Translations under genes and position numbers: made by a program
Assembly (NCBI RefSeq): GCF_000469325.1
Contig: NZ_KI271589.1
Coordinates: 1-64,000 of the forward strand
Direction: 5' to 3'
Source: Schleiferilactobacillus shenzhenensis LY-73
GTDB lineage: Bacteria > Bacillota > Bacilli > Lactobacillales > Lactobacillaceae
Length of the DNA: 64,000 nucleotides
In this document: piece after piece, positions 1 through 9,014 of the stretch
Numbering within the stretch: the stretch's first letter is position 1
Layout: each line of letters opens with the position of its first letter
Notes under the pieces: generated by a model
Told to the model about the DNA's origin: nothing
The model's input: only the letters and a program-made list of their open reading frames with translations
Databases searched by the model: none

Positions 1-65
1 AAGCTGTGCCGGCCACGTTCCACGCCCAGCCAGCCGGAGGGCCCAAATCGCCGGGCCACGCGCAA
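1..65 (-). CDS. possible start of a further minus-strand gene (partial)
   Basis: A TTG codon read leftward from position 65 is preceded at good distance by AGGAAAG, inside the end of the 97-aa membrane protein gene. The frame stays open to the window edge and gives about 21 residues starting MRVARRFGPS. This would be the next gene of the same transcription unit. It is too short to assign a family and may be chance. Confidence 0.22.
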   Translation of the reverse strand, partial: MRVARRFGPSGWLGVERGRHS

Positions 66-70
66 ATTGG

Positions 71-364
71 CTACTTTCCTAACTGCCGGCTCAATATCCG
101 CACCCAACTGAACGTCGAGATTACCGTGGCGAGGGCTAGCCCGCTGACGGTGTAGATAGTGAGCTGGAGGGGATAGGCGAAGGGATGGAGCAGCGTTAAG
201 ACGATGACGACCACGGCGAAGACGAAGTAGGCGGTGCCGATGATGGTGATCAGCTGCTTGCGGCGCAATACCGGAATGGCGGAGATGAAGTAGAGAATCA
301 TTTGGCCGACTATCCAGATCATGGTGATGGCTATGAAGACCACCACGAGCGTTTCCACCTCCAT
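71..364 (-). CDS. small integral membrane protein, unknown function
   Basis: A 97-residue, very hydrophobic protein with three clear membrane spans (about residues 4-30, 37-62 and 67-89) joined by short polar loops (RRKQ and HPF) and a basic C-terminus (SRQLGK). The start is supported by AAGAAAGGA a few bases before the ATG. It lies downstream of the TMEM175-like gene on the same strand with a 63-base gap that contains a strong hairpin, so it may be partly co-transcribed. I do not recognise the family. Topology suggests a small accessory membrane protein rather than a transporter by itself. Confidence 0.72.
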   Translation of the reverse strand: MEVETLVVVFIAITMIWIVGQMILYFISAIPVLRRKQLITIIGTAYFVFAVVVIVLTLLHPFAYPLQLTIYTVSGLALATVISTFSWVRILSRQLGK

Positions 365-387
365 TGGCTTTCGTTCCTTTCTTCTCA

Positions 388-420
388 GGCGCAGCGCATG
401 TGAAGTGCTGCGCCCTTTTT
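388..420 (+). terminator. GC-rich hairpin followed by T5
   Basis: GGCGCAGC (388-395) pairs perfectly with GCTGCGCC (407-414), and CTTTTT follows on the plus strand. No plus-strand gene precedes it in the window. On the minus strand it lies between the TMEM175-like gene and the 97-aa gene, without a following T run, so there it would at most attenuate. Confidence 0.4.
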
Positions 421-427
421 CATGCGG

Positions 428-1900
428 TTAGCTCTGCTTCCCACTATTGCTATCGTCAGATGAGGCATCCGCGGCCGCGGAATTCGGTGTCTGCTCTGCC
501 GCAGCTTGCTCAGCGGGTTGATCGGCAGCATTCTTATCCTGATTCTTGGCTGCCTTTTTCTCTGCCTTGGCTTGGTCGTGGGCAATGTGGGCAGCGGCTT
601 TGGCTTCGCGGCGCTGGCTCTTCAGGTCGATCTTGTGCTGCTTCGCCGCCAGCTTGGCGTCGGCCAGCTGGGCATCGCGTGCTTCCGCCCGGCGGTTGGC
701 TTCCGTCTCGGCCGCAGCAGCGCGGGCGTCTTCTTCGGCTTCCCGCTTCTGCTCGGCGGCCTTGGCTGCGGCTTTAGCCGCTGCCTTTTGCGCCGCTTCA
801 TCGTCTTGGCGCTTCTGCTCGGTGGCTTTGGCGGCGGCGCGCTGCTCGGCGGCTTCGGCATCCCGCCGCTGGGCGGCAATTTTGGCCGCATTATCAATGG
901 CGGCTTGCTGCAGCTTCAGTGCCCGTTCAGCGGCATCGGCATCTTGTTTCTGCGTATCCCGAGCGATGTGCCGCTGGTCGTGCTGGGTTTGGCGGGCAGT
1001 GTGCTGGGCACTGCGAATCGTCTTTTGCTGCTGCACGAATTGTTCCCACTGCTCCTGCCGTACTTGGCGGATTCGGTCAACGTCTGCCGTACCGGGCGCG
1101 CCGGCTTCGGACCGGGCGCCAATCCGAGAATCCAGCCAGTGACTCAGGACGCCTGTCCAGTCCGTGGCGGCCGGTTTGGTCGCGGCTGTTTGGCCATTCG
1201 CCGCCGCGGTGGCCGCGGCAGCATTTTGTTCATCCACCATCTTGCGGTAGGCCTTCATCTGCTCCCGGGGCAGCTGCAAGTACTCTTTCCGCTGGGCCGG
1301 GGTCAGTTGGGCGACATCATACATCTGCTGACGGTCCCGGCTGCTCAGCAGCAGGTTGGTCACCGGATAAGCCAGGTAGAACCAGACCACGACGGTGGGG
1401 AAGAAATACGCCAGCACCAGCAAGCCGATATTGAGAAAGGCATAGAACTGGTTGTGCTCCCCGTATATCTTGCCGTAAACCTGGCGCATTTCTGACTTAT
1501 CGGTGTACTGGAAGTGCAGCACTGCACGCGCTAACAAGCGGAAAGTGAAGGAGACCACCGCGCTGAGCACGCCATAAGCGATGACCGTGATACGGGTGGT
1601 GTTGCCCGCCATCATATTGGTCGCCAGCGGGGTCAGGGAGAGCACCGCCAAGTAGAGAAAATCGTAGAGCATGATCCGGTAGCTCATGTCGTCGATTTCG
1701 TTGAACGTGGTGGCGTGCTGGTACCACATGTTGGCCACCAGGGCGAAACTGATGAAATACACGCCGATTTCCTTGGCCAGCATCAAATAGTTCGTCCAGT
1801 TGTCCTTCATCACCGGCGTCAGATCCAAGACCATGATGGTCAGGATGATGGCAATGACGGCGTCGCTGAACGCGTCAAGCCGTAACTTGAGTTTCTTCAA
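428..1900 (-). CDS. TMEM175-family (DUF1211) potassium-channel-like membrane protein with long Ala/Lys/Gln tail
   Basis: The N-terminal ~200 residues carry the TMEM175 signature RLDAFSDAVIAI and about six membrane spans, as in bacterial TMEM175 potassium channels. The rest, about 270 residues, is an extremely Ala/Glu/Lys/Arg/Gln-rich stretch that should form a long charged coiled coil, then an acidic Ser/Asp-rich end. Typical bacterial members are about 200 residues, so the tail more than doubles the length. I prefer the TTG at 1900 (after GGGGGGCGAGG). The frame continues upstream to an ATG at 1960, but that extension contains a TATAAT-like sequence and would add residues before the conserved first helix. 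Channel activity is inferred from family; the tail's role is unknown. Confidence 0.8.
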   Translation of the reverse strand: MKKLKLRLDAFSDAVIAIILTIMVLDLTPVMKDNWTNYLMLAKEIGVYFISFALVANMWYQHATTFNEIDDMSYRIMLYDFLYLAVLSLTPLATNMMAGNTTRITVIAYGVLSAVVSFTFRLLARAVLHFQYTDKSEMRQVYGKIYGEHNQFYAFLNIGLLVLAYFFPTVVVWFYLAYPVTNLLLSSRDRQQMYDVAQLTPAQRKEYLQLPREQMKAYRKMVDEQNAAAATAAANGQTAATKPAATDWTGVLSHWLDSRIGARSEAGAPGTADVDRIRQVRQEQWEQFVQQQKTIRSAQHTARQTQHDQRHIARDTQKQDADAAERALKLQQAAIDNAAKIAAQRRDAEAAEQRAAAKATEQKRQDDEAAQKAAAKAAAKAAEQKREAEEDARAAAAETEANRRAEARDAQLADAKLAAKQHKIDLKSQRREAKAAAHIAHDQAKAEKKAAKNQDKNAADQPAEQAAAEQTPNSAAADASSDDSNSGKQS

Positions 1901-1978
1901 ATTCCTCGCCCCCCAATTTCTCTCCTGAATTATACCCCGTCTGGAGACGATACTTGACATGAAAAGCCTTGGCTAGTG

Positions 1979-2007
1979 CAAAAAATCCTCATTGATATGA
2001 GGATTTC
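1979..2007 (-). terminator. Rho-independent terminator of the MFS gene
   Basis: AAATCCTCAT (1983-1992) pairs with ATGAGGATTT (1997-2006) around a TGAT loop. On the minus strand six T residues follow (A run at 1980-1985). It separates the MFS gene from the TMEM175-like gene. Confidence 0.8.
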
Positions 2008-2020
2008 TCTGCGCTGCCTT

Positions 2021-2036
2021 TGTTTCACGTGGAACA
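2021..2036 (-). other. parS: parS-like centromere site (ParB/Spo0J binding)
   Basis: Read on the minus strand the 16 bases are TGTTCCACGTGAAACA, which fits the Firmicute parS consensus TGTTNCACGTGAAACA exactly. It sits between the MFS stop codon and that gene's terminator, outside coding sequence. In related bacteria parS sites cluster around oriC and are bound by ParB (Spo0J) for chromosome segregation. No parA/parB is in the window. A near-exact 16-base match is unlikely by chance, but ParB binding is inferred. Confidence 0.75.
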
Positions 2037-2040
2037 CACT

Positions 2041-3330
2041 TCATTTAACCGGCTCCGGGACGGTTGCCGCCAAGCGCTTCAAGTAAGCTGCGATGTAGAG
2101 ACCGAACCCGGATACCGCCAGTGCCGCCCCCGCGAAGAGCTGCCACGCTAAGACGGGTGAGCCGGCGTTGGCAATCGTGAGAAACACGGCCTGACCCACC
2201 GGCATACCAATCAAGCTGAGGGTCGAAATGACACTCATGGTGGCGGCGATACGGTCGCCGTCGCTTTCGCCAATCACCAGCGCGCTGATCTTGGGATTGA
2301 CCTTGCCCACCAGATAAGCCGCTGCGGCCAGGGTACCGACCATCACATAGGGATTCTGGATTGTCACCATGTTCAGGCCGAAGAGCACGCTGATGGCCGT
2401 CGCGCCGGTGATCAAGGTGGCCAAACTCAGCCGCTGTAAGCCGTCGCGGGTGAACAGTGCCCCGGCAGTCATGGCAATCGCTGAACTCATGCCAATGATC
2501 GCCACGGTGTTACCAAAGTTGCCGAACCACAAGGCTTTCTGGCTGGTCAGGGTCACGTTGACCAGTCCATCCAAGGCCGTGAACAGCATGTTCACCAGCA
2601 GCGTCAGCATCACCAGAGCGAAGAGCGGCTTATTTTGGTAGACCGTCCGCAGGGAGTGGCCGATGCTGGCGAAGAAGCCCTCCTTATCAGCCGCTTCTGG
2701 AACGGCCGCGACCGTCACGGGACTGTCTTTCTCATCGGCCTGCAGAAAGGCCCGGCGCTGAGCCCACAGAACCAGGCCAGCGACTAGAAAGCTGACGGCA
2801 TTGATGATGCCGAACAGCGCGAAGTTGTGGTGCAGCGCGACGATCAGCGCCGCCCCGACGCCCTGGAACACGATCTTGATGATGCCGCCCACCCCTTGTT
2901 CAAAACCGGTGGCGTCCCCCAGCTGGTCCTTGGCGATAAAGTGCTTGTAGTATGGCAGAACTAAGCTGCTGGTGTAATCCGCGATGGTGTCCGAGGCAAT
3001 GTTGATCACCAGCAGCACTACAAAGGCCCAGAAGGCTTGGCTGGACTGGATGATCACCGCTAACAGCAGATACAGGGCAAACTGAACGAACTTGAGGACC
3101 GTCATCATGCCGAACCGCCGGCGGGTGTGATCCGCCAGGTAGCCGTTGGGTATCTGGAAGAAGCTGGGCACCAGGTTGGCCACTGCCACCAGGGACACGG
3201 CCAGCGCCTTGTATGGCAGCGCGCCGGCATAAATGATGAACACGATGTTGAACAGGACGGAGCCGATCATGCTGAGAAAACTGGACACCGTCAGGACACG
3301 GTAGGGTTTGTTATGCAGAAAAACGTTCAT
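2041..3330 (-). CDS. MFS transporter, drug/metabolite exporter type
   Basis: A 429-residue protein with about twelve hydrophobic spans in two halves and the MFS loop signature between helices 2 and 3 (NGYLADHTRRRFG). Length and layout fit a proton-driven major facilitator exporter in the cytoplasmic membrane. The substrate cannot be read from sequence. The ATG at 3330 follows a strong GAGGAGG. The gene is divergent from the Rgg-family regulator that starts about 120 bases away, the usual layout for a regulator controlling its neighbour. Its own terminator lies at 1979-2007. Confidence 0.85.
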   Translation of the reverse strand: MNVFLHNKPYRVLTVSSFLSMIGSVLFNIVFIIYAGALPYKALAVSLVAVANLVPSFFQIPNGYLADHTRRRFGMMTVLKFVQFALYLLLAVIIQSSQAFWAFVVLLVINIASDTIADYTSSLVLPYYKHFIAKDQLGDATGFEQGVGGIIKIVFQGVGAALIVALHHNFALFGIINAVSFLVAGLVLWAQRRAFLQADEKDSPVTVAAVPEAADKEGFFASIGHSLRTVYQNKPLFALVMLTLLVNMLFTALDGLVNVTLTSQKALWFGNFGNTVAIIGMSSAIAMTAGALFTRDGLQRLSLATLITGATAISVLFGLNMVTIQNPYVMVGTLAAAAYLVGKVNPKISALVIGESDGDRIAATMSVISTLSLIGMPVGQAVFLTIANAGSPVLAWQLFAGAALAVSGFGLYIAAYLKRLAATVPEPVK

Positions 3331-3383
3331 AATGAATTCCTCCTCGGATAATGGTGAATCGACCGCTCTGGCTTAAGCACACC

Positions 3384-3412
3384 TTGACTATACGAGGACA
3401 GACCCCTATGCT
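3384..3412 (+). promoter_or_regulatory. sigma-A promoter of the Rgg-type regulator
   Basis: TTGACT (3384-3389) and TATGCT (3407-3412) are separated by 17 bases. Transcription would start near 3419, which favours translation from the ATG at 3452 over the one at 3431. Confidence 0.6.
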
Positions 3413-3451
3413 GAGAGAAATTCGTTATATATGCAGAAAGAAGTGGCCGTC

Positions 3452-4432
3452 ATGATCGACACTCTGTACGGAACGGTGTTTCACCGTTTGCGAACGAACA
3501 AAAACATCACTTTGCAAACCATCGAGAACGCCACGGGCATCTCCAATTCCTTCGTGTCCCGGTTTGAACGGGGCAGAAGCGATATCACCCTGACCAAGCT
3601 GATGCCCTTGCTCAAAGCGATCCACGTCCCCTACCCGGAATTTTTCTTCGAATACACTTACGGCCGGCTGGCGGATCCCGCCGATTCGCCGGCCGCCATC
3701 CGGGCAAAACTCGCTGCCTTTCTCACCCCCCTGGACGACAACTTGACCACCGGCTTCACCTTGCGGTCTGAACATTACGAAGAAGCCATCGCACTGGCGG
3801 CCAAACAAAAAGCCCGGTTCCAGGCAGAACCGAGCCAAACGAATCTCTTGATGCTGGCCTTCTTCCGGGGGTTAGCCCACTACTTGCAAACCGAATACAC
3901 GACGGCCCACCCAGCAGCGGCGGGAGCTATTCCGCCGGACACGGGGACACCGATCCTGCGCCATTACCTGTTGACGGTGGACGACTGGGGCAGCTATGAA
4001 ATCACGCTGTTCGTTATGGCCGCCGTGCTCTTTACACCGGCAGAAAATCTTCAGCTGCTCCGCCAGGGCTACCGTAAGAGTCAACGGTTAGGCATCAGCC
4101 GCACCTTCACGACCCTGCAATTCCAGCTCCTCTTCAGCGACTTCACCGTGCTGCTGGCCCGCCGTGCCTGGCCGGAAGCGCAAGCGGTTCTGACAATGAT
4201 GACGGAACGCCCCAGCGACGACTTAACGGAACGTAATCTGACGCTTTTTGCCCGGGGCTGGCTGCAGATTCGCCAGGGTCAGCGGACGGCTGGGGAAAAG
4301 ACATGCCGCCAAGCGTTAGCCATTTTCCGCATCTTAGGCGCTGACGAGTCCGCTGCCCTCTGGGAAACATACCTCACCGGTATTCTGGCAGAACCGCCGT
4401 CGCAATTCATTCTGCTGAATCTGGACTTTTAA
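3452..4432 (+). CDS. Rgg/GadR/MutR-family transcriptional regulator
   Basis: A 326-residue protein with an N-terminal XRE-type helix-turn-helix (about residues 5-65, including FHRLRTNKNITL and SRFERGRSDITLTKL) and a long helical C-terminal domain of the Rgg type, predicted to bind a regulatory peptide or partner. I chose ATG 3452 because Rgg proteins start close to the HTH and the mapped -10 leaves almost no leader for ATG 3431. It is divergent from the MFS exporter, the likely target. Its stop overlaps that of the convergent GH29 gene by a few bases. No small peptide gene was found next to it, unlike the second Rgg gene at 39-40 kb. Confidence 0.82.
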   Translation: MIDTLYGTVFHRLRTNKNITLQTIENATGISNSFVSRFERGRSDITLTKLMPLLKAIHVPYPEFFFEYTYGRLADPADSPAAIRAKLAAFLTPLDDNLTTGFTLRSEHYEEAIALAAKQKARFQAEPSQTNLLMLAFFRGLAHYLQTEYTTAHPAAAGAIPPDTGTPILRHYLLTVDDWGSYEITLFVMAAVLFTPAENLQLLRQGYRKSQRLGISRTFTTLQFQLLFSDFTVLLARRAWPEAQAVLTMMTERPSDDLTERNLTLFARGWLQIRQGQRTAGEKTCRQALAIFRILGADESAALWETYLTGILAEPPSQFILLNLDF

Positions 4433-5865
4433 TCCTGCTGGCACAAGTCGGTGGCGCCCAGATAGGACACCAGCGGCAGCGCCCGGAACTGTTTGAACCG
4501 CACTTGGACCGCCGTGATGGCTTGTTGCGGGACGCACACGATGCGCTGGTACCCCACCGACCCGACTTGGGCCACGGTGTACCAGCGGTCATCGTCCGGC
4601 AATTGGACCGCAATTTCGGTGTCTTCGATGCGCTGGCCGGCAGTGAATTGCTCCCGCAGGACGAACGCGTTGACAGGCGTCGGGACTGGTAATTGCACCG
4701 TAATGGCAGGGGCGGGATCGTCAGCACTGGGCGTCCAGACCTGCTCCAAGTCTTTGGTGAAAAGAGCGGTGCCAGAGACCGGCGTCGGGTTGGAAGAATA
4801 CGTGACCCGGCTGTCCGCCAGCAGGTTTTCGGCTTGCAGCAGCCGCACCCGTCTTCCTAAGCCTTGCAACGCTCGGCGGTCCGGGGCCGCAATCTGGCCG
4901 CTGGGATCCGGGGGCACGTTCAGCAGGAAGGTGCCGTTGCCGCCCACCGCGGCTTGGTACAGCTTAAACAGCGCGGCCGCCGACTTCACCTGGTCGTCTT
5001 CCACTGGATGGTAGAACCAGCCCGGGCGGATCGAGGTATTCACCTCGGCCGGATACCAGACCAGCGGCCCCTCGTATTGGGCTAACGCCGTCCGACTGCC
5101 CAGGTCGTCGTCCGTGGCCGAGAAAACCCGGGCAAAGTCTTCGTCGTCTTCCTGCTGGGACTTGGCGGCGATGGCGTCCTGATCGCGTAAGCTGGCCGGC
5201 ACGACGCTCCACTCGTTGGGCCGCACATGGCCGGCTTCGTTGCCGACCCACCGCACGTCCGGACCGCTTACAGCGATGCAGGCATCCGGCTGCAGCCGGC
5301 GGACCGTTGCGTAGATCCGCTCCCACTCATAGTGCTGTTTCTTCCCATTGGGGCCTTCGCCGTTGGCACCGTCGAGCCACACTTCAAAGATCGGCCCATA
5401 CTGGGTGAGCAGCTCGGTGAGCTGATTGATATAGAAGTCGTTATACGCCTTACCCTGGCCATAAGTTTCCTCGGTCCGGTCCCAGGGAGAAAGGTAAATA
5501 CCAAACTTCAGCCCGTACTGGGCACAAGCCCGGGCCACCTCGGCCACCACATCGCCGTGGCCGTTGCGCCACGGCGAACGGGCGACGGTGTGCTCAGAGA
5601 ACCGGCTGGGCCATAAACAAAAGCCGTCGTGGTGCTTACACGTCAAGATCAACCCGCGCATCCCTGCTTCGTTGGCCACCCGTGCCCATTGGCGGGCATC
5701 GAAGGCCGTAGGGTTGAACAGCTCCTCCGGCTCGTGACCGGTACCCCACTCCCGGTTGGTAAAGGTGTTCATGCCAAAATGGATGAAGCCGTAGAACTCA
5801 GTCTCTTGCCAAGCAATCTGCCGCGGCGCCGGCCGCACGGCCACCGCGTCTGCAATTGTGCTCAT
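4429..5865 (-). CDS. alpha-L-fucosidase, GH29, with C-terminal beta-sandwich
   Basis: A 478-residue glycoside hydrolase family 29 protein. The N-terminal TIM barrel shows the family's early motifs (FIHFGMNTFT; CKHHDGFCLWPSR; the YLSPWDR strand) and the nucleophile Asp165 in FEVWLDGANGEG. The last ~130 residues resemble a discoidin/CBM32-like beta-sandwich. Family members release terminal alpha-L-fucose. The short form without a distinct second catalytic region resembles GH29 subfamily B (alpha-1,3/1,4-linked substrates), which is inference. No signal peptide is present, so it would act on imported oligosaccharides. The start is supported by AGGGAGTG before the ATG. It stands alone, convergent with the Rgg gene. 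Confidence 0.88.
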   Translation of the reverse strand: MSTIADAVAVRPAPRQIAWQETEFYGFIHFGMNTFTNREWGTGHEPEELFNPTAFDARQWARVANEAGMRGLILTCKHHDGFCLWPSRFSEHTVARSPWRNGHGDVVAEVARACAQYGLKFGIYLSPWDRTEETYGQGKAYNDFYINQLTELLTQYGPIFEVWLDGANGEGPNGKKQHYEWERIYATVRRLQPDACIAVSGPDVRWVGNEAGHVRPNEWSVVPASLRDQDAIAAKSQQEDDEDFARVFSATDDDLGSRTALAQYEGPLVWYPAEVNTSIRPGWFYHPVEDDQVKSAAALFKLYQAAVGGNGTFLLNVPPDPSGQIAAPDRRALQGLGRRVRLLQAENLLADSRVTYSSNPTPVSGTALFTKDLEQVWTPSADDPAPAITVQLPVPTPVNAFVLREQFTAGQRIEDTEIAVQLPDDDRWYTVAQVGSVGYQRIVCVPQQAITAVQVRFKQFRALPLVSYLGATDLCQQD

Positions 5866-5933
5866 TTCTTCACTCCCTCGCTAAGCTATCTTCAGTTTAG
5901 CAATAAAGTAACCGCTGTCAATAATAGGCTACG

Positions 5934-5976
5934 AAAGAGGTGATTCGCCGGCAAATCACCAGCCAACCACCTCTTT
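5934..5976 (-). terminator. hairpin region downstream of the surface-protein gene
   Basis: Two alternative stems share one arm: AAAGAGGTG (934-942) with CACCTCTTT (968-976), and GGTGATT (939-945) with AATCACC (954-960). It lies about 80 bases past the stop codon of the 905-aa surface protein. The T run after the stem is short, so termination is plausible but not strong. Confidence 0.4.
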
Positions 5977-6057
5977 AACCGCTCCAGCTATTTCTGTCCT
6001 ATTGTGTTACAAATAGTGTCGCTGTCTTGCACGCATTAATAATTATTCATCACATCA

Positions 6058-8775
6058 TCATTGAGTAATCCAGACCCCGTAGTCAGTCGGGACGTACTGA
6101 TTACCGCCAAGATGATAATAAACACGTCCATCTTTCAATGTGCGCAGTCCAAATGTCTTCCAACGGGAACCGGCTGGAATCAATTTAACAACCTGTAAGT
6201 CCTTGGTCCAAACGGCAATGGACCAGTGCGGTGAGGGTGCGTAATGAACTGTAAAAACACCATGAACTGAGTTGTCGACGATAATCACGTCTGCCGCTCG
6301 AACGAATTGGTCACCGCCAAGATGGTAAGCGACAATTTGTCCTTTTGAATTCACAACTTCGTTGAAATACTGCCAACTCGTTTCGAATGGCAAAACCCGG
6401 TGAGTAGGTTCTCGAGTTTCCTTATCACGATAAAGAACTGCTCCACTCTCCGAATGAACCGATACGGCCCCACGAGCTGGCCGCAATGTGAACAAATCTA
6501 GAATCGGCGGTGTAATCACTGGCGGTTTTGGTGGTTTTGGCCGTTCTGGTACTTCCGGCGGGCCCACAGGTGGTTCTGGCTTTTCTGGCACCTCCGGTGG
6601 ATCCACAGGTGGTTTTGGCTTTTCTGGCACCTCCGGTGGATCCACGGGCGGTTCTGGCTTTTCTGGTACTTCCGGCGGATCCACTGGCGGTTCTGGCTTT
6701 TCTGGTACTTCCGGCGGTTCTGGCTTTTCTGGTACTTCCGGCGGTTCCGGCTTTTCTGGTACTTCCGGCGGGTCCACTGGCGGTTCTGGCTTTTCCGGCA
6801 CTTCCGGCGGGTCAGGTTTCTCTGGAGCGGTTGGCGCTACTAACGTGACGAATGCTGGGGCCTCACTATCCAGAACTATAGTGTCAGGATTCGCGATATG
6901 ATCAGCATATTTTTCTGGTAAGGGTGTTGTAACCTCTTCTCCCCGCTGACCTGTAACGTTGCCCGTAGCCACTTGTTTTCCGTCAAGTAAATATGACAAT
7001 GAGCGTGTCACTTTAGTTGATAAAAGTGTGAGTACCAGCGAAAGTGGATTTGCACCCATTAGTGAATGGAACTGATTGTTATCATGAATCGTCGCATTCT
7101 TCATAAACAAGCCGCCAAACGCATTACGATCAAAGTTTCCAAACTCTGAAGAAGGAATTGCTGCCACGCGGCTACGCACAGAAGCCCATAACTGGGCACC
7201 AGTATATCCAAAGGCACCATCACGGAATTCTGGCGTGATTGAGATTGGCTCCTTTATGCTGAACGTGATGGGCTGCCCATCTGTCGTTTGATATGCTAAC
7301 GGCATGTTGGTCTCGCGCGGTTGCACATTGATGTCGATTCCCTCAGTAATCGTTTCTTCGGTAATGGGATAATGATTATATTCCATTGTTTCCCACACCT
7401 CATCGGTTTTGACAAAACTGCCTGAATCGTAAATCTTGCCAACTTCCACAACAATCTGTCGCACATCAACGACTGCCCCTTGATATTGTAAGCGTATCTC
7501 CACAGTTTTCATCACTCGGGGGACAACCATTAATTGATAATGCTCGACCTTGTCCATGACTATGTCAACCCAAATCGCCTGCCCATCCGGAAAACGATAT
7601 CCAGTGGGCAACTTGACCTGCTGCGTATTGACTTGCTGAGTTGTACCATAACGCCCAGTAATCGTAGTTTCTCCTACCACCCTATTGTTCTCAGCCGGCG
7701 ATACGAATTGTATTTTTCGGTCCATCCAGATTGGGGCAGTTTTTACATCTACAGTTAGATTCTGGGGATCTCTCGTTGCGGGCTTAAAATACAGTTTGTT
7801 GTTGCTCGTTGAAAACTGTGCCGGCAAGTGATCGTCCAGTATCTGCTCATTCTCTGCGCCGACATAACTGTCGTCTAGAAGGACCGATCTGTTGGGGATA
7901 AGATCATAGAACTGTTTGGCAACTTTACGTGACTGCCCGGTCAACACGTTACGGTATGAGACATTGATCGTCGTTCCTTGCTTCTTCTCCAGCAACAGCG
8001 TGTATGGTTTCGAGTCGTCTAGTGGAATCAGGTTGACAGTCGGCTGAAAACCAATGGGTATTTTGCTCATACTGTACGTTACACTGCTACCATAACTGCC
8101 GGTTACGGTAAAGAAACCCCGATTTTTCCCCCCTGGATCTACCATTTGCACTTCTCGTGAAACACTCGCCGGTAAATAATCGACAGAAACTGTGCAACCA
8201 TTGTACCAATCGGCATGACGGTAAAAGCCAACATCAACCCATGGCGATTTTTTCACGACGTACGGATTGTTCGACGACACACTTTTTATATTATACTTAT
8301 TCAGGAATGAGGAACGGAATGTGCTTGCAAACAGTTGATTAGGAATCACTTCTGACTGCTCAGTTTCTTTGCCATCCCAAGTGCTGCGCAGTTTCCATTT
8401 AACCTGTACATTTCGGGTGGTGTTCTCTGCGCGCTCCAAAAGAACATCCTCGACGGAATGCCCCTTTATTGTAATTTTGAGATCCGTCGCCAACACGTAC
8501 CCTTTGGGAACTTGGCTTGTTGGTAGCGATACCCGACTACCCAGCCGGCCACGAATCGAGCCTTCACCGACGACGATTATTCCGTACGGATTCGGGCTCT
8601 TAAAGATAAGCCGATAGTTCTGTTCCACTTCATTGGCAACAGTAGTAACTTGGGATGCAGCATCGCTTGTCCCTAACACAATCGGCACAGTTATAGTGCT
8701 AAATTGTGCCGCGACTAGCCCTGTGGCAACACCCACTTGGGCTGCTTTCCTCCATTTCGCTATTTTCCTAGTCAT
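6058..8775 (-). CDS. large cell-surface protein: signal peptide, repeated beta domains, Pro-rich stalk, two SLAP domains
   Basis: A 905-residue exported protein. Residues 1-40 form a basic then hydrophobic signal sequence. The next ~560 residues hold repeated MucBP-like beta domains with a recurring theme (REVQMVDPGG, RKIQFVSPAE). A roughly 100-residue proline-rich stalk follows, built of PEVPEKPEPP units. The last ~140 residues contain two SLAP-type repeats (paired motifs YHLGGDQFV and YHLGGNQYV), which attach non-covalently to the wall; no LPXTG motif is present. I chose the ATG at 8775, preceded by GGAGGAG, rather than the in-frame ATG at 8835. Base composition is more AT-rich than most neighbours, suggesting transfer. 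Role is probably adhesion or wall interaction; the ligand is unknown. Confidence 0.82.
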   Translation of the reverse strand: MTRKIAKWRKAAQVGVATGLVAAQFSTITVPIVLGTSDAASQVTTVANEVEQNYRLIFKSPNPYGIIVVGEGSIRGRLGSRVSLPTSQVPKGYVLATDLKITIKGHSVEDVLLERAENTTRNVQVKWKLRSTWDGKETEQSEVIPNQLFASTFRSSFLNKYNIKSVSSNNPYVVKKSPWVDVGFYRHADWYNGCTVSVDYLPASVSREVQMVDPGGKNRGFFTVTGSYGSSVTYSMSKIPIGFQPTVNLIPLDDSKPYTLLLEKKQGTTINVSYRNVLTGQSRKVAKQFYDLIPNRSVLLDDSYVGAENEQILDDHLPAQFSTSNNKLYFKPATRDPQNLTVDVKTAPIWMDRKIQFVSPAENNRVVGETTITGRYGTTQQVNTQQVKLPTGYRFPDGQAIWVDIVMDKVEHYQLMVVPRVMKTVEIRLQYQGAVVDVRQIVVEVGKIYDSGSFVKTDEVWETMEYNHYPITEETITEGIDINVQPRETNMPLAYQTTDGQPITFSIKEPISITPEFRDGAFGYTGAQLWASVRSRVAAIPSSEFGNFDRNAFGGLFMKNATIHDNNQFHSLMGANPLSLVLTLLSTKVTRSLSYLLDGKQVATGNVTGQRGEEVTTPLPEKYADHIANPDTIVLDSEAPAFVTLVAPTAPEKPDPPEVPEKPEPPVDPPEVPEKPEPPEVPEKPEPPEVPEKPEPPVDPPEVPEKPEPPVDPPEVPEKPKPPVDPPEVPEKPEPPVGPPEVPERPKPPKPPVITPPILDLFTLRPARGAVSVHSESGAVLYRDKETREPTHRVLPFETSWQYFNEVVNSKGQIVAYHLGGDQFVRAADVIIVDNSVHGVFTVHYAPSPHWSIAVWTKDLQVVKLIPAGSRWKTFGLRTLKDGRVYYHLGGNQYVPTDYGVWITQ
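6528..6831 (-). repeat. tandem repeats encoding the Pro-Glu-Lys stalk
   Basis: Imperfect tandem units, in codons of the minus strand, encode PPEVPEKPEPPV and shorter PPEVPEKPE variants, around nine copies. Copies differ mainly at silent positions and in presence of the VDP spacer. Such arrays change copy number by slippage or recombination and so vary stalk length. Confidence 0.8.
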
Positions 8776-9014
8776 GGTCATCTCCTCCATCTTATTGTCA
8801 CCGCTTACTAGATAAGTGTAGCAAACATCACCCACCCCGCACGAGTCTCCGGCGCTATATTTCTGTTTCTTTTTTCACACCAAGATGAACAGAAATCTGA
8901 TAATACTCTGCCAGCGGCCACACGGGTGTGCCCCCTCAATTTCTGAAAACGAGCAATGCCTCCTTGACGTAACTTACTCCTAAACGTCAATACCGCACTA
9001 AGAATGCAGAATCA

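Noticed and set aside
506-1495. Long plus-strand reading frame opposite the TMEM175-like gene
   Set aside because: It mirrors the Ala/Gln-rich coiled-coil codons, has no ribosome site, and encodes low-complexity Leu/Gly repeats.
6488-6901. Plus-strand frame with GGSGFSGTSGGST repeats
   Set aside because: It is the antisense of the proline-rich stalk repeats; repetition keeps all frames open and there is no start signal.
8964-8990. Inverted repeat TTGACGT...ACGTCAA between the surface protein and GT8 genes
   Set aside because: Arms of seven bases around 13 bases; may be an operator for either gene, but there is no further support.
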